A DNA stretch of 64,000 nucleotides from Euborellia annulipes (taxonomy: Eukaryota; Arthropoda; Insecta; Dermaptera; Anisolabididae), in contig JAKCPI010015324.1 of NCBI GenBank assembly GCA_023213315.1, forward strand, positions 1 through 64,000. The letters run 5' to 3'. Shown one piece after another: positions 49,576-61,500 of the stretch (its first letter is position 1; each line of letters starts with the position of its first letter). The translations under genes and the position numbers were made by a program. The notes under the pieces are model-generated. The model saw only the letters and a list, made by a program, of their open reading frames with translations. It searched no databases and was not told the origin of the DNA.

Positions 49576-52500
49576 GTGAGTGGGACGACGACAACGTCCA
49601 ACGACGATGACCATCTCCTCACTTCTCATGATCGGTCTACGTTGACCTGACCCTATCATAACAACAACAACAACAACACTATCCTCACTCTCGCTCACTA
49701 ACGAAGGTCACTCTCTCGAAACAACCTACTAACCAACTAAAATCAATAATAAACAAGACACCGTACTCCTACTACTTTTTGGAACATAATGCTGTGTTTG
49801 GACCAGCAGCTGTCCCCCCTCCAAGGGTCCAGGTCAAAAAAATCAGCCCTTTGTATGCATTCTCAAACCCCAAGGGACAACCTTCTATTTTCAAATAAAA
49901 CACTCATCTGCAGTATGAGAAACAACTTAAAATTATATAATTCTAAGAAATTTTGTATTATTATATAATTTTAGCTATTCATCATTTTTCTCATTATGTG
50001 TGAAAATATTTAATCATATTTATTTTTATTATTCAGGCATTAATAGCGTTAATCTTTTTTTTTTTCTATGATAAATTCAATGACTCCCATTGAATTATGG
50101 AATAGATTTATTATAAATGGTGTAGATAAGGGTGTCATAAGGTTTTTGGGAGGCGAAAGGGGCGCGGGCAGATGGATTGCCCTTCCCGGGCGTCTCCGTC
50201 GCCCTGGCGATATCGATCCGTGTAAAGTTCCGACGCCATGAGGAAACCCTCCAGGTTGTTCGACTTCCTCGTCTGTCTGGTAGGTTGCTAGGTCTAGGTC
50301 GTAGATCATCTTCCCACATCCGTTCTTAGTGGATTGGGAATCAATTACAAAATATTCTCCATTTCAATGTGATTGTCCATCGATATAATTAAAAAAAAAA
50401 ATATTTTTCCTTTTTTTTTTTTACTCTGATTAGTGATCAGAAAATTTCAATGTTGATTAGAAGATTTATTATTTTTGAAGTTTTTCCTAGCAACAAAAAT
50501 ACAATAGAGGCTAGCTAGGCTTTTAAAAGAGAAGTATTTCTGAAGATGGCCTGACCTAAGGACGAAACGTCACCCTGTAAAATAAATAGAAAAACAATCC
50601 ATATATTGATTTATTTATAGATCTATATAATAATTATATATTAACAGCTATATGAAGATCCAAACATAAAATATATAATAATAATTTTGTGTCGTAGATT
50701 AGACTTATAGGTTTTATAATTCTAATAAATTCAAACTCGATTGATTATTTTTTTTTTTTTTTGCTATCTAGACATTCAATTTAAATCACAAATTCCAATT
50801 AAAGATAATTAAATTTTTTTTATCGCATTTATATCTATATACAAGCTGGAACACTAGCCAGACATGATATGGAAGCGTGATAACTATTTTTTAATATATT
50901 ATAAAAAATAGGCTTCTTTTTACTACTCATTTTTCCATTCAATATTCAGATTATCTTTAGTAACTGAGGTTCCGGATTCACTTCCTGTCCCAAGCTTGAA
51001 ATCTACCAATCATTTGAAATAAATAGAGATGGGGGTCTATACGGCCTTAGATGCCGAAAAAGACCTTAAAACAAATAAATAATAATTTAAAACTCGCTCA
51101 GGGGCCCACATCTTGTGGGTACGTGGATGGCGACCACGAGCTACCCGAGCTGGGACAGGCAGTCCCTTCAGTTCTTTGTATATCTGTCTCTTCCTTCCTC
51201 TTTTCAATCAGACCGTGCGACGGGCCGGTATGTCCTATTTCTTCCGGTCGCAACAACGAATGATAGGGCTGGAGGGAGAAAGTTAGGTCCGCCGACCCCG
51301 CAATAGGGCGAGGACAGAAGAAGAATATTAATAGTTAGTTTAAAATATTATTTTATTAAGAAAAAATTAATTAATGAATTAAATTCGAGTCTGTACCCAT
51401 GAGAGAAATCATCCTCTCAAAAAAATAAAAATTTGAAGGGAGAAATATAATAGGCCTATTAAAGTTTTTTTTTAAGGTCTTTTTTGGCATCTAAGGCCAT
51501 TTAGACCCCTCCCTATTTATTTCTAATGATTTGTAGTCAAATCAAATGAAATAAATTTTTCTCGCCTGGGACGGGAGGCGAACCCGGGACCCCGGCGCGA
51601 GAAGATAGTGTCTTCTCCCTGAGCCACGGGTCAAGGGCAATATTAAAATTTTAAACGCAGTTTTTTTTTTTTAATTCGTTTAAGGACTTTTTTTTGACAT
51701 CGGAGGCCATTTCGACTCCGTCCCTATTTATTTCAATTGATGGTATCCAATCCAATTGAAATAAATTTTGTCGTCTGGGACGTTCTGATGTACTTTGCTC
51801 AATTATTTGTGGTTGTTCCGATTGTTGAATTAAAGGAAGTTAGTGAAACTGATGGAGAATTAATTAAATTGAAAGAGGCTATCAGGTCTGGGTAATGGAA
51901 TAGGGAATTTAAAAATTATGAATATATCAAAGAAGCATTATCTATAATAGGTTCACTTATTTTGAGAGGAATTAGAATTTTTATTCCACGGAGATTGAGG
52001 AAAAATAGGGTATCCTGGGATTGTTCAAAATGCAACTTTCTCTTACCTTCAGTAATCGAAAGTTGTGTTCTGTGCTTGTCTCACCAGATTTTTTGTGTCG
52101 ACATGTATTTAGTTTCCGACAGTAGGGTACAATTGAATTCAAGATGTAAAATTTATAAGTATGGGAAAATATTTATATTTTGTTACCATGGCAACCATTT
52201 CTCCTATCTTTTCTATGGAGTACAAGAGTAAAGTGGTCTTCAGAAGATTTCAATGACAAAATGAGAATATACATTTTAAAGAGAATCTAAAAAATAATTG
52301 ATTTTTGAATTAAAAAAATTTAGAGAAAATCGAAAAAACTGAAAAAGTGCATCAGTAAAGTACTAGTGCTCTTTGGTCGATTTTGTTCAAAAGCTTCGTG
52401 TCACGTCCCAGGGGGGGGGGTGCCTAACTTAAATATACAATTTCAACCTCCTAGCTCTTTTTGTTCTTGAGATATTTTGTTCCCAGACAGACAGACAGAC

Positions 52501-55500
52501 CATGTCACGAAAACCACTTTTTGGATTCAGGGGACCTCAAAACGTGTATATCCATCAAAATCTTGACATCGAATTTTTGACATGAATCCAATACTTTCTC
52601 TCTCTATATATTAACAATATATAGAGGTAAGAGAAAGTAATAAATAGAATATATTCTAATTTATTCAAAACAATTATAATACTCGCTCCGAAAAAATATT
52701 TTTGGCCTGTTCTTATTTTACTAATTGATATTTCCTCAAACTCATGATCCGTTTGATATTATAATAATCATTTGAACGAAGAATAAAAATTATCAGGATC
52801 GAATAAATGTACAATTCTAATTAATAAACTATTAGCTAATTATATATGTCACGCAATGTTTTCTAATCGTGAATCAAAGAGCTGGAAATTTTATCTTCAG
52901 AACGGAACTCGATAAGCCTATCAAAGAATTTGGATTAATTTCAGGGCCGTTGTTAAAAAATTTCGTTCTTAGAATTTTCTGATTGTTTATTGTATTGTTC
53001 GAATTAATAATAATTGACTCCTTGAGTTCGGTTTAATTCCATTCACTAATTAATAAAATTTACATGTTACCTGTTTACGTCACATTATCTAGTATTAGCA
53101 TAAAAGAATTGTATGACATGTTTTATAAACATCTATCACAAGTTACGTCATTTTATTTACGATGAAATATTTAAATTATCTACTTATGTAGTCTACTTCT
53201 TTATTAAAAAACGGTATTGTTCTACGTCAAAATAATTGGTTTAAAATAGGCCTTCGTTTTTTAAAAAGATTTTCGACATCAAAGGCATTTAAAAAGTTCA
53301 TATTTATTTTAATTGATTTATTTTAAGCCGATTCATTTGAAATAAATTTTTACTTCCTCTTACCTATATTTCTATGTTAATATGTTAATTAATTATCATT
53401 CATTTATGTGTTGACTAAATAATAAATTATCAATTTTCGGCATATGAAACTATTCAGATTCCTAGATTCCTAAATTAAATGGTAGCCAATATTGTGATTT
53501 AGAATCGTTGCGGTTAAGTGATGCCAAGCGCGGCGAAAGCCCGACTAGGGACCCCGTGTGGAACGTTCCCCGGTAGCCATTGTATAAAATATATTTATAA
53601 ATAAATTCAACCCCTAAATGGCCTCAAAGCCGAAAAGGGTTTTAAAAAAATTGCAATTTAAGAAAAATTTCATCTCTTGAAACGAGAATCGATCCTCTGA
53701 ACCGTATTCAAGACCCACTAGAGCCTTCCTATTTTCTTAAAGTTATATTAGAACCTCTTCAAAAGATAGCAAAATCAACAGGAAATTTAAATTTAATACA
53801 AGCAAGAAAAATATGAAAAAAATTTTCAAATAAAACATTAAATACAATTTCTAAATAGTGAAATGAAAAGGAGCCTGGCCTTATTTTCTCTCTCACAACA
53901 TCAATTTCGGTCCTTAGTGACTATATGAAATTTAGAGAGTTTGCCATTATCATTAAAATGATAAAAAAAATAATCAGAAAGTGAGGTCACACTCTCCCTT
54001 GGTTGAAAAAATTCCATCTTTTTTCAAACAAGACTACCTAGTTAATAAAAGATTTTTTCCAATTCTTATCAAATTATTTATTTATTTAGGATTCTCTTCT
54101 TCTTTTTTCTTTGCCTTTATTATTCCCGCGGTGCGAGGTCGGCGGTAAAGGGGTTGGCAGAATGGGTTTTTTGCGACCGGAAGAAATAAAACAGACCGGC
54201 CCGTCGCACGATCTGACGCCTGTTGAAAATATAGAAGGAAGGGACAGAAGAAAGACTGCTAGTCTTAGCACGGGTAGCTCGAGGTCGCCATCCATGTACC
54301 ACAAGATGTGGGCCCGTGAGCAAATTTATTTAATGCAATCAACTTTTAAAACGCAAGTTTGGAGCAAAGGTGCTATGGGAAACTAAATATATCACGATAC
54401 AAAAAAAATCTTATGCGACTAGTCACATCAGATTTTTTTCGATTAGATTTCAGAAAGCACGCAATTATCATATTTATTTCAAAATGTTTGTTGATCTTGC
54501 AAAAATAATAGAGAGATTTCCTTTTATTTTCTAATTCTTGACAGATTTCGATGTCGTGTTATTTGGATTCGTGTTCCGAGGCTATTTGTAGTTCTATGAG
54601 CACTTGAGTTTAACGCCCAAAACGATGCAAGCAGGTTGTTAGCCTAGCGTGCATCCATCTCGTCTCCTAATAAATAAAAGCAACTTCGTTTCTTCTTCAA
54701 ATTTTTTATTATTATTTTAATTATCTTTATATCCCATTTGACAGGTTCAAACACACTCGACGTCTATCAAAATTTCATAAACGAGAGAAATGAACAAACT
54801 TCTTGAGAGAATCAATCAATAAAGAAACTCTAAAGAGGATATCTAATTTTATTTTGTCTATAAATAACAAGAATTCAAATTTAATTTGTGACCGATTAAT
54901 TTGAATAAATAAGGATGTGTTCAATATGATTTCTGATGCCGAAAAAGACACTTTAAAAATAACGTTTAACTAGCGATGAGAAGTGGCTGTAGACTTTGAA
55001 TTGGGTATAGGAGACTTTGCAGCCAAGGAATTAAATTAAAAAAAAAAGTTTATTTAATTGTTAACCGTCGACGTTTCGGTCGTAAAACACGACCTTCCTC
55101 AGGACGATTAATAGTTAGAAAACAAGATTAACAGTATTACATTTAATTATCATTGTAAATTATATTAATACAATATTTACAATGATAATTAAATGTAATA
55201 CTGTTAATCTTGTTTTCTAACAATTAATCGTCCTGAGGAAGATCGTGATTTGCGACCAAAACGTCAACGGTTAACAATTAAATAAACTTTTTTTTTTTTA
55301 ATTTAATTCCTTGGATGCAAAGTCTCCTATACCCAATTTAAAAATAATTAGTCCTTGAAAACATGCAACCAGGACTGTAGGCAGAAAATTTTTAAACGAT
55401 TCGAGTGATCCCCCCCCCTTCACCAAATAATAAATTTTATAAAATATAAAATATTTTTTATAATTTCTTAAAGCCCTCGGGGCATGGTGTAGAGGTTAGC

Positions 55501-58500
55501 ATGCTAACCTCATATACCAAACGTCGCGGGTTCGGAACCCAGGCAGTCCGATGATTTTATTTAAGCCATTTGGATACCAGATGGCTTAAATATGGACTAA
55601 TAATAGATAAATTAATAAATAACGGTTATCGTAAAAGTCTTATATGGCCTAAGTTGCCGAGAAGACTGTGTGAATGTGAGTGTGAATGAGAAAAAAGTGT
55701 GAATGTTAAAAAAAAAAAAAAAAAAAAATTAAACAGCGATGGGTAAAATACTTTGACAAGGATTAGCGACCCGACAAATTCGGGCGATCTGATCCGTTAT
55801 TCCGATCCAATTTTGAAAAAGGATCACTGTTCCGAATCTCAAATCCAGATCCGAAAATCCGTTCTGAACTTTATTTTTAGGTGTTTGAATGAATCAAAAG
55901 GATATTCGTTTATTAAAAAGTAAAGATTTTTAAAGGATTGCAAAAATCCTTCAAAAAAGATTAGCGATCCGATCCTAGAACCAGAGAGCAAAAATTATTT
56001 CTACTAGATTCAAGATCCTCTCCCAAAAAAGGATTTCGACCCAGATTCGAAAATCCTGGATCGGTCCTAATGTTCGGATGGATCTCGATCCTGCCTCTAA
56101 AAAAGGGGGGGGCTCTGTTCTTAAGAGTGTTTTAAATTTATTATTTTTTTTTTTTGGAATTTCTGGAAGAGAGGAAGGGGGGTTGAGACCTCCATATCCC
56201 CCCTGGCCCTGGCTACGCCCCAGCATGCAATTTTTTTCCATTTTCTAAATTCTCTAATAAATTCTACGTGAAACTAAATATTTTCCTCCTACAAATTCGT
56301 GTTTTTTTTTTTATTTTTAACACCAATTACCAAAATAAATTTATTATGAAAGCTCTAAGCTGATGCATATTTTTAAATAGTGTCTATTTCTATCATGTGA
56401 AAAGTGAATTTAGGTGTGAGAAAATAAATTCCCGGAAATTTCTATGTGCGTAGAGTTTTCATATAAATTTATGAATGGATTTTCTTTACTGTGATTTTAA
56501 CAAAATTTCTTAACCGAACTTCACTTGGCTGAGAGTCAACGCCGACAGAGAAACTCTTCCTAGATGACCAACTGACCCCCAAATAGACCACCTCTCGTGA
56601 CCCCCAGGATTTCCTGATGGGTCACCCATCCAAATACTTGGAGATGTAAATAAAAGCGTGACGAATTTTCTCATGCTAAAAGAATCTGGTGTGACTGGTC
56701 GCACAGTACACAACTTTCTCTTATCTTCGGTTGGATTAGCATATATAAGTAATAAGAGAAAGTAGAAAAATTAAATTTAGATCTACAAAAAAAATATAGG
56801 ATAATTTTTATACAATTTCCAAAAGATTTTATTTATTGAAATTATTTTTAAAAATCTGGTGTGATGATCGCACAGCTCTTACCTTCGGTAATCAAAAGTT
56901 ATGCACCGTGTTGGTCACACCAGATTTTTTGTGTCGATATATATTTAGTTTCCCATAGCACCTTAGTTCCAAATTTGCATTCTAAATGTTGACTGCTTGA
57001 AATAAACTCTGGTTATTTTTCAAAATTTTATTCTCATATTTGAATATTTTATACACAATAGAGCAGCGGTTCCCAACCCGTGGGCCGCGGGCTGATTGGA
57101 ACAGGGACGCAGACGTCTAATGAAAGATAAAAATTATTACTTATAATTAATTAAAGAGCCGAAAAAAAGTTCGACTTTTGTCAATTTTGAGACTTTTCCA
57201 GAAACGACTTTTGCGACTTTTTTGACGCTTTTTTTGCCTGTCAGAGACTTTTTTTGAAAAAAGCGATTTTTTTCAATTTTTTTAATATAATATGCTTTCT
57301 TTAATTTTTCATTTTGGGCCGAGTTTTTTTCTTTTTTTAAATTTATTTAGACCATGTTCCTATTTATTTCAATTGATTTGTATCCAAATCATTTAATATA
57401 TAAGTTTTCGGAGAAAAATACACTGCTTTCCACATTAAAATAATTTATTTTACAATGGCTTCTCATATTAAAATTTTATAATTTAAAATACGCTACGGAT
57501 ATTTAAAAAAATTTAAATTAATTTTTACTTTCTCTTATCTTAATATGCATATAGGGTGGTCCTGATCCATAGAGGTCATATTTTTTCCATCGCCTTTGAA
57601 CTTTGAGAATTTTCAAGATTGTCCTAAAACCTTTGTTTTCGTCCACAAGGGAGTAAATTAATTTCAAATTACAATAAAACTAGAAATTTATTATTTAGAA
57701 TCTTTTATTGCTTAAAATTACCTCAAATAATACATAATTAATAGAACGAATAGGGATAGATTAAATTGTTTCATCTGTCAAAGTTCCTCAGCATAAATCT
57801 GTTCATACTGCTATTTCTTTTTCATTTCATATTTATTTGTCAATCGTATTTTTCAGTTCGATTATATTTAACAAATATGTCAGTAGTTTAGTGTTTAGTC
57901 AATTCCGAATTGAGGTTTTTATTCATGAATATCAATATCTTATTCAAATGAATAGGTCTCGAAAATAATTTAAATAAAATGATATACAAGGTGTCCGAGT
58001 TATCAAAAGAACATACAGTGAATTTTGAATTTATGTTAAATTTTCAACTACTTTTAGGACTCCAGAACTCAATAAATGTCGTTTTGTAAATTATGATCAA
58101 TGATGTTTTGTTTTTGTTTTTGTTTTTTTTTGGTAATCAATATATCCAAATTCTGACAAAAAATTACTTTTTTGAATTTAAAAATAAATTTTTCATAGAA
58201 AACCGGCTGCATCTTGAATTGTTGCGACTAAACAAATTTCTAATGATGGAAAGCAGCCAACAGGAAAATGGTAAATCTTGTTGACAGTCACGGTTAATTT
58301 GCCTTCTTTTTTCGTTTTGTTGGCTCCCTTCCATCGTTCGAAATTTGTTTATTTTTGCATAAAAAAATTCTATGCCCTAGATTTTATTCGCGATAAAAAA
58401 AAAAAGTGATTATATTAAAATTAAAGTTACCGTTCGTTCTCTGGGGTTTTTACCTTTTCTTAATTTCTTTTTGTGAATTCAATTAAAATAATAAAAAAAT

Positions 58501-61500
58501 ATTTATACAAATATAAAAAAAATTTAAATAAGAAAGCCACCATCAGAGCCACAAAATTAAAAAATAAAATTAACGAAAAAAGCAGCCTAAGTCGCGTTTA
58601 TAGACAAAAATACTATTGATATGAATTCAGTATTGAACAAAACGCATAATCGCTGCGTGCTGTTTGCAAGATGAATTAGCCTATAATATAAAAAAAAAAA
58701 TAAACTTCCTTATTTGGATGAATCTAATCATTTCGTTCCTCTTTAGCCTATGTTTAATTATAACATCAAGGCCTTCACACATATTCTCCAATACGTCAGA
58801 TGACCTTCTGGGTTATTTATGATTTTTTTACAAAAAGATTTGACCCTTACTTATCCTCTTTTATGAATAGTCTGGTCATAATCTACCCTCAGCCCAGAAT
58901 AAAAATAGTTTTATATGAATAAATTAAAATATTCCTAGTTTAAATTTAGCAGAAAGGTGCAAATTTCTATAATAAAAAATTTAAATAAAATAATGCTTTT
59001 ATTTAAATCTTGCTCAGGGGCCCACATCTTGTGGGTACGTGGATGGCGACCACGAGCTGCCCTAGCTGGGACTGGCAGTACTTTGTTCTTTGCATGTTAG
59101 TCTCTTTCCTTCTATATTTTCAACAGGCGTCAGACCGTGCGACGGGTCGGCCTGTTCTCTTCCCTCCCCTTCCCTTGAATTAAATTCCGCCGACCCCGCA
59201 CCGTGGGAATAATCAGCCGAAAAAGAAGAATGCTTTTATTTAAATTGAAATAAAAAGCGAGAAACACTTTCATTTTTGTTGTTAAAATTGTTGAATATAC
59301 TGTGTATATATTAAAATAAAAGCGTGGGGCGCTACAATCGTTTAATGTTTGTCCCATCGATTATTTTCAATGACCCCCCCCCCCCATACTCTTTTATTTT
59401 AAGACATAAATATTCAACAATTTTAACAACGAAAATTAAATTATTTCTCTTTTTTTAGTTCAATTTAAATAAAAGGATTAAAAATTCTTTTTATTATGAA
59501 TATATTGCAATATTAAATTTTTTAGTCTTTTTAATTGAAGACAAAAAAGAAAAGTGACCCATAAATATGAAATTTCAGTAAATTTGTAACTCATTTAAAG
59601 AGACCGGAGGGAATGTCAAGAACAAAGAAGCACAGCTAAGTAGCAAGCACCACTCAACCCCTGAATGGGTGGCCCAGGGGAAGAACGCTGTTGAACGCTC
59701 GCCGGAAGTGAGAGAGAGGCCTACAAATATTTTTTAATATTCATATTCATATAGTTGAAATTTAAAATAAAAGCCATAGCAGCCGAAAGACTTAGAGAAA
59801 AATATATAGAAGAGAACCAGACCTACGTTCAGAACTTATTTTAACCGAGGACGAATTTGGATTCCAAATGGTATATAAATAAATGCGCCTAGATACCCAT
59901 ATCACATATATTGTAATAACATAATTCAGTATCATTTAAAGCATATAGACTTTAATTAATTTCTTAAAATATATCGATAAAATTATTTTCAATCATTTGA
60001 AAAAATTTTATTTATTTCAAGCCATTGTTTATTTTTATAAAAATTTTATCCTTAGAAAAGAATGCGAATGAATGAAGTTCTTTGTTTTATTTGATTCTCT
60101 CTCCACCAAGGGACAGACGGATAGCTGAATATTTGCATTAGACTGATGTAACCCTCAACCGTAAAAGCAATTCATTTGAATTCCTTTTGCGAATAAATCC
60201 TCTACAAAAGGGCCAAAAATAAGAACAAGACCAACAATATCAAATAAGCCTCGTACAGTTTTTAATGAAAAAAATAGCCTTTAGTTATTCCAAAATTAAA
60301 ATTAAATGTCAGCTGTGCACTGTTTCTATCTTTAGAAGAGATGCCCGACCCTTTTGTTAATTCATTGCAGTGTTGAGTAATCCATTGTTGAATACGGGTC
60401 GTTTTCTATATAATTAAATTTTTGGTTCAAATCTGAATAATCAAAGAGGTTATTGCGAATCTTGTTTATAAACATGTTATTATCTAAGGTTAGTGATATT
60501 TATTAATGAGTTTATTTTTACTTTCTCTTACCTATATGTATATGTTAACATACATTAGGCCTATATAGAAAATATTGGATTGATGCATAAAAAAAAATTC
60601 GATGTCGAGATTTTGATGAATATACACGTTTTGAGGTCCCCTGAATCAAAAAAAGTGATTTTCACGACATGGTCATAGGAAAGATAGGAGAAATGGTTGC
60701 CATGGTAACAAAATATTTTGATAAATAAATAAATAGTTGATAAATTTTTCAAATTCAAATGTACCGTACTGTCGGAAACTAAATATATCTCGACACAAAA
60801 AAATCTGGTGTAAAAGCACAGAACACCACCTTTTGATTAAATCACTCATACTTTTTTTCAAAGGCTCTAATTCACAAGCCAATAAGCTCCCTTATTTAAA
60901 AAATAACATTATGACGAAATTTTCTTCGATAGGTCACTGGACTCTCTAATCAAACTAATGAACCTGAAATTTTAAGCCACCAATTGACTTTTTATAGACT
61001 GCCCTTTTCTCACTGTATTTTTAGCGCAAGTAAAGAATGAGTCAATTATTTTGGGCTTTCTTGTTTTAGAATTTAACCAAAGTTTTTTAGAGGATGAAAA
61101 ATTTTTATCTTTAAAAAAAAGACACAAATAAAAAACTTTTTATGTTATTTTGTATTTCAAAAATTAAATATTTTTTGTAAGTTTTTGTCTTATAATTTAC
61201 TTTAATATCTAATTTCAGGCCGCAGACCTATGGAGTCGTACGGTTCTCACAAGGCTTCAGTTCGCCTTAGGCAGAGGGTCTTCGAGCAAGGGTTCACGGT
61301 TACAATATCTGACTGGCGGGGATGCCGATCAATTAAGTTGGGAATTACGTCAGGGTCCTGCTGCTGCTGCTTACGCGGTTCAAGGCCGGCGACCACGCAT
61401 GGAAGACCGTTTTGTCGTACTTCAAGATATCGGCAAGACCGGTGTCTCGTTGTTCGCGATATTCGATGGCCACGGCGGTGAATTTGCAGCTAACTACGCC

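Noticed and set aside
54111..54386. 91-codon plus-strand ORF
   Set aside because: It lies wholly in an inverse copy of GC-rich family A.
61230..61481. Plus-strand ORF starting [10 protein letters not shown]
   Set aside because: Out-of-phase shadow of PPM1L exon 2; the PP2C motifs are in the other frame.
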